A DNA stretch of 64,000 nt from Plasmodium coatneyi (GCF_001680005.1 NC_033563.1:558001-622000); one strand, 5' to 3'. Counted from the first letter of the stretch, positions 22,322 through 33,053 are shown. Program-made: numbers and translations. Notes: a model not told the origin generated them from the letters alone.

Positions 22322-25300
22322 TCACCCACCCCCGCAGCGAAGCACCGCGCCTACTCTCCCCACATCGTTGTGGAAGGCAGCCAGCACGGCCGGCTTCAAA
22401 TGCGCGTTAACGAAGCAGTAAGAGAGAAAGAAGCTGATTTCCTCACTCGTGGCATCGTTGTGTATCCCGTTATTCACCAACTCGGCTGCATGGGGAATGA
22501 CTCTCTCGATGGACTTCACTACGGAGGCACTTCCCCAATTCGTGTCCTCCCTCACGGTGAGGATTTTTATCATTTGTGTGAAGAAAGTCGCTACGTTCTT
22601 TACCATGATGGAAGTGGAGTTGTCCCTCTCGACTTTACTTTTGTTGTCTACGAAGAGGGAGACCAGTCGGTTGGTTAGTCTCTCCAAGTGGTTCTCTTCC
22701 CCGGAGAGCAGCTTAGACAAGAAATCTGTGTACTTGGATAAACAGCAAAGTAGGTTGACGCAGGCACTTGTTAAAGCACCTCCACGTGGGGACTCCAACT
22801 CGGACAGAATGGTCTGCTTCATCGAGTCGAAGGAGTATTCATCCAGGTGAACCAGCTGGTCATTCTCTTTCTTGATTTTTCGCTTGAGTGAATTTACCAG
22901 TTGGACGTTTCGATTTTCGCTGGATGTGTCCTCATGGGGGGTACATAAATTGAGATCACTTCGACACGGTCTTTCTTCTTTCCTGGGGGGGAGACCCACT
23001 GACTTCCCTTCTTCTATGTCCACCACGCCACAGTAAGCATATGTATAAAATCGACTGACTATTAAGTAGCATAGTTCGGCTATCCTCATGTTGGCTGACC
23101 CAATGAGGGAGATCATTTGCCGCAGACAGCCTTCCCTAATTAGAGTCTTCTCTCCAGGGGGGGACGATGGTCCATCTCCTTTCCTAATTTGCTCCTTCCA
23201 TGTGGAGGTTAAATTGAAAACGAGCGACAAAACATTTTCAAGGAGGTCCTCCCCTGGGGTACTCTGAAGCGATTTCTCCACAAAGTGAAGCATGTGTGGC
23301 CAGCTGGCACTCATGATGATGGCCCTAATGTTGGTGCTCCCCACCAGGTTAACCAGAACAGACAAGCAATTGCAGTTCATGCCCTGGCAAGAGTAAAAAA
23401 GCTCGTTGACGTAGATTATTATGTTAAAGATATGCTTCATGAACTCCTTTTCTAGAACATCTCGTCCGTCCTGTTTCAGAGTTAGATGTGAAATGATTCC
23501 AAACAAATTAGCTAGTTCGAACTTGTGTTTGTACATTTTGGCTGTTCGTTTTTGGAGTTCCTTCCAGGGGTCTTCCTCCTTCGGTGTGTCACTCCCTCTG
23601 TTTGTTTTGCACTTTGGTGTACGCCTAGTGGTGGGATCCCCTCCATCTGTCTTCCCCCCCTGCTGAATAACCCCACGAAGATCCACTCCATAACTGCGTA
23701 CGCTGTCCATTTTTATAACGCACTCTGATAGATACATCAGCCTTGTGCGCTTCTCTTCCGTGTAGACGCTTCTCTCCTCTGCGATGAGGTAATCAATTCT
23801 GGTGAGCAGCTTCCCCAACAGGGTATGATCTTCCTGTTGTATGATCCGCTCATGTAACAATTTCCTCCCTTCTGTGTCCCTTCCAATGGAATTCAAAAGG
23901 TGTACAACTCTCCCCTTGTTAATTCTCTTTAACTGGTAAAGGGTGATGAGTGGGTTTACTGCGATGAGGCAAAAGTCTGCACACTGGTGGTCTTCGTCCA
24001 GGATGAGGGTAATCAAGTCGATGAGGGCGATGGCACTGAGGGAGGTATAATTGGGAAGTGGGTTGCCTCCTTCCAGTTGTTGCTGTTCCCCCTGGGAGGA
24101 GGCTTCCATGTTTTGTTCTCTCTTCACGCAGAAGAGCACATCCTCCATTTTATCTGCACAGAATGCGAGAAAGGTGGTCTTTCCCTTCCGGTTAGCCACT
24201 CCATTACGAGTACCTCCTCTACTATGATCTATGGAATATACATTTGAGTAGAATGCCAACTTGGCCTCTTCACTTCTCTTGAGGGATTTTTTCACCCCTT
24301 TGAGCGTCTCCCAGAAAATTTTCCCATCTTTGGTGAGATCCATTTTGGCTAGCTCACTGAGTGTGTGGGAAAGGTCCATCGTATCTTCCTTCACATTTCC
24401 ATTGTTCGTCCTGGCTGCAGGGGAAGTGCCATTCGGAAGGGGAGTTTCCCCCAATTGAGTTCCCTTCCTCACCATCCGTTCACACTTTTGGATATACGCA
24501 GATGCCTCTACATCCCCAGGGGAAAACTCCAAAGCGGATTGAAAGCTAGCCAACGCTTCCTCGAAATTGAATAGCTTATACAATGCCAGTCCTTTCCTGA
24601 GATGACTTTTAAATAAGGTGTCCTTCTTCATACGGAAGTCTCCCTTAAAAACATCGTAGTATTGAATGACCTGATTGCAACTGTCAATGGCTTTATCATA
24701 CCTGTACGTTTTAAGGTAACATAAAGCCACGTTGTTGTAAACCTCTAGGTAGTCTTTGCACACTTGTAGTGCCTCCTCGTAACATTCAACCGCTTGGACG
24801 TATTTCTTTTTCTTGAAGAAGTCATTCCCTCTTAGCTTCATCGAGTGAGCAACTTTCCTGTGTTGGTTCTTCTTATCAATATCGCTTTGTAATTTTTTCT
24901 CCAAAATGTTAAAGTCCTTGTTGTTCTTCGGGACGTAGGGGATCTTCTCGTCTTCATCGAAGGTGTCCGAGCTGGGCTCATAGTGGTTCCATTTGTCGTA
25001 GTCGGTGGTGGGTGCATTCGAGATGGCTGTTTTATGCGGTGGATCATTCTCATCATCGGAGTTGTTTCTTTGCGCCTCGTTTTCGTCCTTGTTCTGGTTT
25101 ATCCCACTTTTCCACTTCTTCCACGAAGCCCTCCTGGCGTCTCTTTTTTTTTTCCTCTCCCTGTACTGGTTGACCTTCTCCTGCAAGTCCCGCAATCGCT
25201 GTTCTTTCGTTACAACACCCCTTGAGCACCTGGGACAGTTGCTCAGTACGTACTTAAATTCCACCAAGCAGTGCGTACAGAAGCACTTGTAGTTGCTGTC

Positions 25301-25594
25301 CTTGGTTCCGCTACCCTCTGTACCCATGACATACCTCCTGTGTTCCTCCTCCTTCTTTTCCGCTTCTCTCATTTGTTTGATTTTCTCCTTCAGGAGCAGC
25401 TTCTTCTCTTCCTCCTGCATTTCCTCCATAGTTATTTTTCCGCTCAAAATGTTTTGCACCTTCTCTGTCACGTCGTTCACTTTGCTGAGAAATTCATCGA
25501 TGTCCTCGTCCCTGGGCAGGGCGTAGTGCGCGCCTGCCCTCTCAGCCAAACTCCCCATCCCACTTCCAACGCCGTTTCCTACAATGCTCTCCAT
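22322..25594 (-). CDS. TPR-domain protein with N-terminal Cys4 motif, co-chaperone-like
   Basis: 1090 residues starting at the ATG complementary to 25592-25594 (MESIVGNG); a 31-codon upstream extension with an additional ATG at 25685-25687 is possible but looks non-conserved. A coiled-coil-prone Glu/Lys segment (about 50-85) is followed by a Cys4 motif (CFCTHC ... CPRC, about 103-125). Then comes a Lys/Arg/Asp-rich linker and a block of three TPR repeats (about 250-385: KLRGNDFFKKKKYVQAVECY, VYNNVALCYLKTYRYDKAI, RKGLALYKLFNFEEALASF). The long C-terminal half is helical and armadillo/HEAT-like in appearance. TPR plus large helical C-terminus recalls UNC-45/co-chaperone or dynein-assembly factors, but I cannot assign it to one. 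It is convergent with the RING gene, about 190 bp between stops. Confidence 0.75.
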   Translation of the reverse strand: MESIVGNGVGSGMGSLAERAGAHYALPRDEDIDEFLSKVNDVTEKVQNILSGKITMEEMQEEEKKLLLKEKIKQMREAEKKEEEHRRYVMGTEGSGTKDSNYKCFCTHCLVEFKYVLSNCPRCSRGVVTKEQRLRDLQEKVNQYRERKKKRDARRASWKKWKSGINQNKDENEAQRNNSDDENDPPHKTAISNAPTTDYDKWNHYEPSSDTFDEDEKIPYVPKNNKDFNILEKKLQSDIDKKNQHRKVAHSMKLRGNDFFKKKKYVQAVECYEEALQVCKDYLEVYNNVALCYLKTYRYDKAIDSCNQVIQYYDVFKGDFRMKKDTLFKSHLRKGLALYKLFNFEEALASFQSALEFSPGDVEASAYIQKCERMVRKGTQLGETPLPNGTSPAARTNNGNVKEDTMDLSHTLSELAKMDLTKDGKIFWETLKGVKKSLKRSEEAKLAFYSNVYSIDHSRGGTRNGVANRKGKTTFLAFCADKMEDVLFCVKREQNMEASSQGEQQQLEGGNPLPNYTSLSAIALIDLITLILDEDHQCADFCLIAVNPLITLYQLKRINKGRVVHLLNSIGRDTEGRKLLHERIIQQEDHTLLGKLLTRIDYLIAEERSVYTEEKRTRLMYLSECVIKMDSVRSYGVDLRGVIQQGGKTDGGDPTTRRTPKCKTNRGSDTPKEEDPWKELQKRTAKMYKHKFELANLFGIISHLTLKQDGRDVLEKEFMKHIFNIIIYVNELFYSCQGMNCNCLSVLVNLVGSTNIRAIIMSASWPHMLHFVEKSLQSTPGEDLLENVLSLVFNLTSTWKEQIRKGDGPSSPPGEKTLIREGCLRQMISLIGSANMRIAELCYLIVSRFYTYAYCGVVDIEEGKSVGLPPRKEERPCRSDLNLCTPHEDTSSENRNVQLVNSLKRKIKKENDQLVHLDEYSFDSMKQTILSELESPRGGALTSACVNLLCCLSKYTDFLSKLLSGEENHLERLTNRLVSLFVDNKSKVERDNSTSIMVKNVATFFTQMIKILTVREDTNWGSASVVKSIERVIPHAAELVNNGIHNDATSEEISFFLSYCFVNAHLKPAVLAAFHNDVGRVGAVLRCGGG

Positions 25595-26343
25595 CTTGAG
25601 GTGCCCCCAAACCAGACACGCAAAACAAACCTGCTCTGTGGAACAGCGAACCAAACGAAAAATGACCCCTTCAACAAGGAGACGCACACGATGAATACCA
25701 CCCCCTACCCTTACCCACCAAAGTGTAACCTCCCCTTGGGCAAGGTGCAGTCTCCACTTGGTTCCTCACAAAATGGTGAAAAAAAAAAAAAAAAAAAAAA
25801 AAAAGTGTTGCCTGGCAAGGCGGGAATACGTGTCGTTACCTTACTTGTGCATTTACCCAAGGGAAAAAAAAAAAAATAAATAAATAAAAAAGGAATAAAC
25901 AGAAAAAAGAAAGAAAGGAAAGAATAAAAAATAAAAAGTGACAATGATGAAAAGTGAATCGCCCGTATAAGCTATACAAAGCGGCAGTCGCGCATTGCGC
26001 ATCGCGTGTGCTGTTGGCTTCGTTTACTTTTTTTCCCCCCCGCCTGGAGCGCGACGGGCAAACGGGCAAACGGGCAAACGGGCAAACGGGCAAAGTGGAA
26101 TGCTAACCGCCAGAGAGTGGTCAGCTGAGTGTTACCGCGCGGCCAGCTAACCGCTAGCGAGCGGCCAAGCCATCTTGCAAATCCGGAGGGCACTATAATT
26201 ACCCAGCTGAAGAATCCGCAAAGGCCAAGCGTGACGACCGTTGAGAAGCGAGCACACATCGTATTGCAGACCAACGGTGACTAAGCGGTAGATTCCTACA
26301 ATTTATGCGCAGCCCTTCATAAACTTGTATCCCCCCCCAAACC
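25595..26343. promoter_or_regulatory. Divergent promoter region between TPR gene and RPN12
   Basis: About 750 bp separating two genes transcribed away from each other, so it should hold both promoters. It contains A-runs at 25779-25804 and 25864-25876, a purine-rich stretch (25880-25945) and a short GC-rich tandem repeat (26055-26094). Confidence 0.5.
26055..26094. repeat. 8-bp tandem repeat, five copies
   Basis: Five perfect copies of CGGGCAAA lie about 250 bp upstream of the RPN12 start. Confidence 0.9.
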
Positions 26344-27255
26344 ATGTCGAACGAATTGATGCAGGGCGTGGCGCTCTATAAAGAGCTGCTGTGTGTGTAT
26401 CACAACTTGAAGGGGAGTGAACTGGACATAAGTAACGGAGACGTACAGGCACTTTTCCAAATAAAGGAAGAGCTAAATCAGCCCATAACTTGTGACATTG
26501 GTAAGTGCAAAGAAATATTAGCCAAACTGAAGATCGTTTTGATCCACCTACCTTCAGTTGATCCTCTAGTACCCATCGGAAAAAAAAACACAACTGAATT
26601 ACTTCTCGCTAGACATATTTTAGAAAAAGGAGTAGTCGTATCTATTATGGATAGGGATATTAAATCTTTTTCCATTTACATGGCACAGTTATTGTTGTAC
26701 TACACGGACTACAAGAACTTCCTTCCGAAGAGTGAACACCAGAATGGAATTATCGGTATGTATTTGCTTTACTTACTCTCCTCTAATTTAATAGGAGACT
26801 TTCACATGACGTTAGAGATTATCTCTATTGAGGATCAGAGTGATGAATACATAAGGTATGTCCTTGAACTTGAGCAACACATAATGGATGGGTACTTCTA
26901 TCACGTGCTTACCAGGAAGGATGATATACCCTTGCATTTATATGGCCTCTTCATTGAAAGGCTGTATAATACCATTAGGCATAAGTTGGCTGACTGTATA
27001 TTCGCTTCTTCCAACTGTATCTCGTTGGAGTATGCTTGTGAGTTGTTAAAGTTTGTGAGTGAAAAGGAATTGTACCAGTTTATTGGAGAGTATAATGAGA
27101 CGAAAACAACTCAGGGGGAATGCAACATCCTGTGGGAAGTCCGTAACAACAAGATCTATTTTAATAACCAGACTGTCCACGTGCAGGACCTCCCCGCGCT
27201 TGAGGTGCTCAACAACACCATCGGCTACGCCACGGAGCTCGAGCGCATCGTATAG
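26344..27255 (+). CDS. RPN12: 26S proteasome regulatory lid subunit RPN12
   Basis: Single exon, 303 residues, near the length I recall for the P. falciparum orthologue. RPN12 (PSMD8/S14) is a PCI-domain subunit of the proteasome lid; its incorporation completes lid assembly onto the base. Visible features: helical N-terminus, the segment FSIYMAQLLLYYTDYKNFLP, LLYLLSSNLIGDFHMTLEII, then the winged-helix half of the PCI domain (ISLEYACELLKFVSEKELYQFI) and a C-terminal helix ending ATELERIV that resembles the conserved RPN12 tail, which contacts other lid subunits. No signal or membrane segment. It is the last clearly conserved housekeeping gene before the variant-gene island. Confidence 0.88.
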   Translation: MSNELMQGVALYKELLCVYHNLKGSELDISNGDVQALFQIKEELNQPITCDIGKCKEILAKLKIVLIHLPSVDPLVPIGKKNTTELLLARHILEKGVVVSIMDRDIKSFSIYMAQLLLYYTDYKNFLPKSEHQNGIIGMYLLYLLSSNLIGDFHMTLEIISIEDQSDEYIRYVLELEQHIMDGYFYHVLTRKDDIPLHLYGLFIERLYNTIRHKLADCIFASSNCISLEYACELLKFVSEKELYQFIGEYNETKTTQGECNILWEVRNNKIYFNNQTVHVQDLPALEVLNNTIGYATELERIV

Positions 27256-27436
27256 CCGGCAGGCAGCGAAGCGGCAATGTGAGCCACCAACCCTGTTGCA
27301 CTTTACTTTACCCCGCCCTTTTTTTTTTTCCTTAACGAATACAACTCACTCGGGCAGTCGCGGAGCTGGCGCGCCTACAAACGGGGTCATCTCCCCCCCT
27401 ATTAACGCAACTTTGTAAGTCTTACTCTTTTACCCG

Positions 27437-27745
27437 CGTGTGCGGCGTAGTGGCAATCCAGAAAGTAGTGCTAATCGCGACGCGCTTAAACAATTCCTCC
27501 TGCTGCACTCAATCAACGAAAGCACTCTCACCTGCGTTCTTGTTAGTTTGTGGCTTATTTTGCAAAATGCCAAATACGGCACGGGGGCAAGAGATGAAAC
27601 CGCTGCACTTCTGTGCAAAATGGTCTCCTACGTGTCCACTGGTTCTCTAGAGAAAATCCCGAAGAAGTACATTCACGCGGGGCTGTTAGACGCACTCCCC
27701 CCTGACGATAATAGAATTAAGAAGGTTCTCTTAAGCAGGGTGTAG
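27437..27745 (+). CDS. Putative coding exon of an unrecognised small gene
   Basis: An open frame of about 100 codons ending in TAG, with good amino-acid complexity (FLLLHSINESTLTCVLVSLW, then KIPKKYIHAGLLDALPPDD) and base composition like the conserved genes. It has no ATG near its 5' end: the frame opens at GTG codons, and the first Met is well inside. An AG acceptor sits at about 27449-27450 and a good donor (TTTGTAAGT) at 27414-27422, so it may be the last exon of a spliced gene, but the only ATG between RPN12 and here is followed at once by TGA. I do not recognise the product. It could be a genuine 3' exon, a non-ATG start, or a decaying gene at the edge of the island. Confidence 0.4.
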   Translation, partial: RVRRSGNPESSANRDALKQFLLLHSINESTLTCVLVSLWLILQNAKYGTGARDETAALLCKMVSYVSTGSLEKIPKKYIHAGLLDALPPDDNRIKKVLLSRV

Positions 27746-29852
27746 AGCGATTGGTGCGGCGTAATATGAAGGTTCCGCCCCATTCTGCGTCCCCCATTTT
27801 GTATGCTTTTTCTTCTTTTTTTTCTTTTTAGCTATTTTTGATGTATGGCAAAAGTAACCTGCAAGAAAACTAATTTGTCCTTCTTCCCACACGCCACTTA
27901 ACAGTATTTAGGTTCATCCCTTCCCTCCTCCTTAGACCCTTCCTTCTAAGGAAGATTACTTCCTTTCTTCCTCCTTAGACCCCTTCCTTGCTTAGAAACT
28001 CCTTCCTTATCCTTAGACCATCCCTTTCCTTCCCTCCTTAGACCACGTCCTTCCTTCCAACATCCCTAAACCTTCCTTCCAACACCCCTAAACCTTCCTT
28101 CCAACACCCCTAAACCTTCCTTCCAACACCCCTAAACCTTCCTTCCAACACCCCTAAACCTTCCTTCCAACACCCCTAAACCTTCCTTCCAACACCCCTA
28201 AACCTTCCTTCCAAAACCCCTAAACCTTCCTTCTAACACCCCTTCCTTGACTCCTTCTTTCCTTAGATCTCCTTCCCTTTTCCCCCTCCCCATAGGACTA
28301 CCTCCTTTTTAGGTACAGTAGTTAAGAGATCACAGTAGGAAATGTTGTTAGGGCTGGAAGGAAGGTTGTTAGGGTAGTGGTAGGTGAAAGGAAGGTTATG
28401 AGGTGTGGTAGGTGGGTTGTTAGGGTAGTGGTGGAAGGAAGGAAAGTACTTCGCGGGGAAGGAAAGTACTTTCTTCTGAAAGGGGAGGAAAGAAGGAAGA
28501 GAACAACATCCCCTAAAGGAAGGAACAACACCTCCTCCTTGAGGAAGGGAACATTACCTTCCTTAGGAAAGATGGGGGAAAGGGGGAGTTATTAATACTG
28601 AATAAATATGAAACAGGCAAGAATGAAGTAAAAAAAGGATGGTACTAATTTATAGGGACACATGTACATATTTATGTTCATACCAAATGGCAGCAGAACT
28701 GCATAAGTTAAAAATTCACTTCATATATTTCCCCCTTATAAGTGTGTATGCAATAGGAAATATTCATAAGCACTTAAGTACGGTGAAAAAAAAAGTTGAG
28801 TGCTTAATATAAAATAGTCATATGCACTATATAAGAAAGCTCCCATAGAAATTTTAAGTGTAAAATATTTTTTCTAGTCCAAAGAACATAATTCTAAATT
28901 CTTCCCTTTTTTAAGGTGAAGAATAATATCTTAAAGGGAAATGAACAAATCACAGTAATAAAAAAGTAATATAACAATGAATTAATGCACACAATTAATA
29001 ATAATATAAGAAAAAAGAAGGAAGGAGAAGAAAGGAATGAATAAATAAGGAATGTGTGCCTACACACCAACAGAAACCCAATTTTCACTCTCTTTTAAAC
29101 AGATGAAGTATATATATTAGCACTCTTCCCTCCCCTTCACTTTTGGAATGTGTACTCTTCCCTGAGCATATAGACGAATGTGCACATTCCGAAAAGGTAG
29201 AAGGGTATAGGAAAGAGTGTGATCCTTTTTTTTTTTGTTTGAATTCTGCAATATGCATATTAACAATTTTCAATTAACTCTCCCCTTTAAACATAACAAT
29301 AAAACATAAAAGTATGTAGTACATGTGAAAATTTTTCGTCAAATAGAAAAAAGGTGTGCTTATATATACATAACAAGAGAGAAGTGTACATAATAATGGA
29401 ATACTCCAAATGAACAAGTATGCACAATGTACACAGAATGTGCACAAAAATATAATACATAGGTACAAATTGAACGGGGATCTTGATCTTTTTCCATTAT
29501 TTTCTTATTCTTTGTTTGTTCGTTCATTCGTACGCCCGTTCATACCTGTTCTTACCTTAAAATATATATACGTGCACATATGCAATGACTTTGATGTGTA
29601 AGTGTGTGTATATGTAGTGTATATTATCGTATTCCTTTGAAGAAAGTTAAAAGGATTACACATTTTTATGAAAGGAGAAGATGTGCAAAAAGTTTGATAT
29701 ATATACACATCTCCCACTGAGGAACTCCCCAAGTTGGAATATATAAGTGAAAAATCTCACACACATACATTCCTTATGAATAAATAAGAAAGGAAGTAGA
29801 AGGCAACTTCCATAGAAATTTACTATATACATAACGAATGTATACATAAACA
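27746..29852. other. Start of AT-rich variant island; repeats and KIR-1 upstream region
   Basis: Base composition changes sharply here. First comes a C/T-rich stretch of CCTTCCTTAGACC-type repeats (27890-28310), including the 22-bp array listed separately. It is followed by its G-rich opposite (28335-28600, GTTGTTAGGGTAGTGG type), then AT-rich DNA. No gene seen. A 14-bp perfect palindrome containing GTGCAC (GAATGTGCACATTC) lies at 29176-29189, about 660 bp upstream of KIR-1. Confidence 0.6.
28059..28234. repeat. 22-bp tandem repeat containing CCCTAAA, eight copies
   Basis: Eight head-to-tail copies of AACACCCCTAAACCTTCCTTCC with few changes. Each unit contains CCCTAAA, the complement of the Plasmodium telomere heptad TTTAGGG. 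The array lies at the boundary between the conserved block and the variant genes. Confidence 0.92.
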
Positions 29853-32800
29853 ATGAGTCCAGCGGTAAGGCACAAACACTGAAGGGACCTGTTGCTTCCC
29901 TTCCTCCTCCTTCAAGCCCTAACACAACCTTCCTTCCCCCGTTCTTCCTTCCTTGTTGCAACATGGACACTTATATATATGATATATATATAGTAACTTT
30001 GTGCATAGTGCAGTAAATAATAATATAGGAATATATATAGAAGCATCCATCTATTCATATTCCATTTCCCTGTTCAATTATACATTTTGTAGGGTCAAAC
30101 TTCATTTAAAATACCCTCAAAGGAAATATACGATGCATTAGACAACGGAGGAGAAGGAAGAAGAGTTTGTGTACTTGGGGGGGACCCGCAGAACCTTGGA
30201 AAATTAAAACAGAAGGTGAAAGATTCATTATGGATGTACAGTATTAATGATCAGAACTTGGTCAATAAAATTGCAAATAACTACTGTCACGCATGCAACC
30301 GGACAGGAACGGTGGAGTGGTTGAATTCTGTGGGCGATGCGGATCTTCCTTATTTCTTTTTTTATTGGTTAGGTGATAAATTTCAGACAAGAAGCAACTT
30401 CTCACCGCTTATGAAGGAAATTTATAATAAGCTGACAGAATTTGAGCCTACATGTGAGTGCGATAATTTATACCCTAATATTATCAAAGACAGATTCCCA
30501 CAGGCTAAAACACTATTCGAATACTACTATGACTCTAATAAAATGCAGAATAGTGATAAGCTTGCTACATATTGCATTAGTTCAGAATACAAGCAGTCCT
30601 TAATTAGAGCCCAAACAGCATATACAACCTTAAGTCAACAGTGCGGACAAACTGCCAATGATGAATATTGCAAAAAATTTGAAAAGGAAAAAAGGAACGG
30701 GAAGGAATATGGGCCACCGAAGCAATTACCAGAAGAAACATGCCCCAAACCAGCATCACATCTGAGGAGTGAAACACATGGAGCAGGTAAGACAAATAGA
30801 ACGAAGGAAGGGAAGCAAAGGGAGGTCAAGTGAAGGAAGCACATAATAAAAAATAATATGCATTATAACCCAAATGTATAATTTAGAAATATATATACTA
30901 TTACACAAAAAAGAAGGAGGTGGGGAGGGACAAAGAGTAAAGGTGGAAGGAAGGTTGTTAGGGGTGGTAGGTGAAAGGAAGGTTGTTAAGTGGCGGAAGA
31001 AAGCTTGTTAGGCGGTTCGTGGAAAGATGGGTTGTTAGGTGGTAGGTGGATTGTTAGGTGGATGGTAGGTGGATTGTTAGGTGGATGGTAGGTGGATTGT
31101 TAGGTGGATAGTAGGTGGATTGTTAGGTGGATAGTAGGCGGGTTGTCAGGTGGTAGGTGGGTTGTTAGGTGGTAGGTGGGTTGTTAGGGGTGGTAGGGTG
31201 GAAGGAAGGTTGTTAGGTGGGTTGTTAGGGTAGTGGTAGGTAGGTTGTTAGGGATGGTAGGTGGTAGGTGGGTGTTAGGTGGGTGGTAGGTGGGTTGTTA
31301 GATGGTAGGTTGGTTGTTAAGGTGCTGGAAGGAAAGAAAGTAAGGGGTGTATGTTTGGTGGTAGGTGAAAGGAAGGTTGTCTAAGGAGAGGAAAGGGAAG
31401 GAGGGTCTAAGGAGGGAACGAAAGAAGGAAGCAGGTCTAAGGAAGGAAGTTGGTGGTCTAATGAGGAGGAAGGATGTGTAAGGAGGATGGAAAGAAGGGT
31501 TTAAGGAAGGAAAGGAAAGGGTCTAAGGAAGGAAAGGAAGGTCTGAGGAGGGAAGGAAAGGAAGGTCTGAGGAGGGAAGGAAAGGAGGGCCTAAAGAAGA
31601 GGAAGGAAAGGACGGTCTAAAGAAGGAAGGAAGGTTGTTATGGGTGTTAGAATGATGGATTAGGGTTGTTAGAATAAAGGTCGTAAGGGTATTAGGATGA
31701 AGATTGTTAGGGGTGGTTGGTGGAAGGAAGGTTGTGTGGGTTGTTAGGTGGATGGTAGGTGGGTTGTTAGGGTGGTGGTAGGTGGGTTGTTAGGGTGGTG
31801 GTAGGTGGGTTGTTAGGGTGGTGGAAGGAAGGTTGTTAGTGTGGGATGAAAGGAAAGATTGTCTAAGGAGGATGGAAGGAAAGGAAAGAAGGAATAAGAA
31901 GGAAAGGAGGAAAGAAGGAAGGAGGAGGGTGTGTATGTGTATGATTTCGAATTTTAAGTGTGTGTGTAGGGGGATTTCGCATTTTAAGGGTGTGTGTAGG
32001 AGGATTTGGCATTTTATGGTGTTTGTGTAAGATTTTGCATTTAGGGTGTGATGTTCCGTTTTTAGGGTATAAGAATCGGATTTCGTATTTAGGGTGTATG
32101 TGTAGGAGTTCGCATTTTAGGGTTAAGGTTTTAGGGGGTGTAAAGGCAATAATATGGCCTGATACTTTAGCCACACCAGGGGTGGGTAGTACACCCGAAG
32201 GGTGTAAAAGGAAAGGAAAGAAAGAAAAAAAAGAAAAAGAAAGTATAAGGAATAAAAAAAGGAAGAATACACTAAATATATACCCCTCCTGCTCTTTTTC
32301 AGGTGCTCAAAATCAAGGGAAAAAAGCCGAAGGTGCGCAAAACCAAGGTAAAAAAGCAGAAAAAGAACCACCTGTCAAAGTTCCTGAAGCACCAAAGGAA
32401 GTTGTTCCAGAGAAAAAAGTTCCAGTGGCCCCTCCAAAAAAACCTGAGGTACCACCAGAACCACCAGCAGGGACGGGAGTATCGCCAGCTGCTCTTGTTT
32501 CCTCTGAAGGAATGGACAGTACCACCAGCACCAATATTGGTATTGGTGGTGGTACCGCTGCAGCAGTAGCATTACCAGCACTTGCTTTCTATCTATATAA
32601 GGTAAGTACACTTAACAGAGGAAATATGTATAAGAACACTTATTAATATTTACTGTCTATGTAAAAAAAGAGTGCATAGAATAAATGTTAAAGTGAATGC
32701 TTAATGTAAAATGAATGCTTAATGTAAAATGAATGTTTATAATGTGAGCAGTAATGTACATATATACATTCAGCACATATTTTAACTCCTTTCTCTTTCA

Positions 32801-33053
32801 TCTTTTTTCTTTTTTTTTTTAGTATACATCTATATTTTCCGACTTACGTAACACTTTTGGAGGAGGAGAGGGAGGAAGGAGCACCAATGGAAGCAGAAGA
32901 AAAAAAAGATCATTAGTACGAAACTTGAATATGCGAAATGGGGAAGATAATTCTCCATTTGGCTCAACAACAGTAGATTCAAATTCAGAACCTGACTTAA
33001 CGGAGGAGGAGGATGATGATTCTACCGTATATTCTGTTCCTTATATTAGATAA
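29853..33053 (+). CDS. KIR: KIR-1, variant antigen of the pir superfamily (four exons)
   Basis: Predicted exons: 29853-29864, 30093-30786, 32303-32601 and 32823-33053; 411 residues. KIR proteins belong to the pir superfamily and are thought to reach the infected red-cell surface. Hallmarks: ectodomain with YCHAC, the FFFYWLGDKF motif, and spaced Cys residues (CECDN, YCISS, QQCGQ, DEYCKKF). Exon 3 encodes a Lys/Pro/Glu-rich stalk with a tandem ten-residue repeat (GAQNQGKKAE twice) and a Gly/Ala membrane segment (IGGGTAAAVALPALAFYLYK). The last exon encodes a basic then acidic tail ending STVYSVPYIR. No signal peptide, as usual for this family. Unlike the other KIRs here, the stalk and membrane segment sit in a separate exon behind a 1.5-kb repeat-filled intron. 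No frame damage seen; apparently intact. Confidence 0.85.
30930..31850 (+). repeat. G-rich telomere-like repeat field inside KIR-1 intron 2
   Basis: Dozens of degenerate copies of GTTGTTAGGTGGTAGGTGG and GGAAGGAAGGTCTAAGGA on the sense strand. No open coding unit. The array fills most of the intron between the ectodomain and stalk exons. Confidence 0.85.
31930..32140 (+). repeat. Telomere-like repeat of the GGATTTCGCATTTTAGGG type in KIR-1 intron 2
   Basis: About six degenerate units of roughly 30 bp with the core ATTTCGCATTTTAGGG(TGTGTGTAGG). The same unit occurs in intron 4 of both SICAvar genes, so the repeat type is shared between the two families. Confidence 0.8.

Noticed and set aside
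28059..28234. CRISPR-like array
   Set aside because: Units are contiguous without variable spacers, and the genome is eukaryotic; it is a simple tandem repeat.
30930..31850. A canonical internal telomere tract
   Set aside because: The units are degenerate (GTTGTTAGGTGG) rather than perfect GGGTTYA heptads, so I call them telomere-like only.
32303..32601. Host-protein mimicry (CD99-like segment) in KIR-1, reported for some KIR proteins
   Set aside because: By eye, the Lys/Pro/Glu stalk does not resemble the host protein; a database alignment would be needed to say more.
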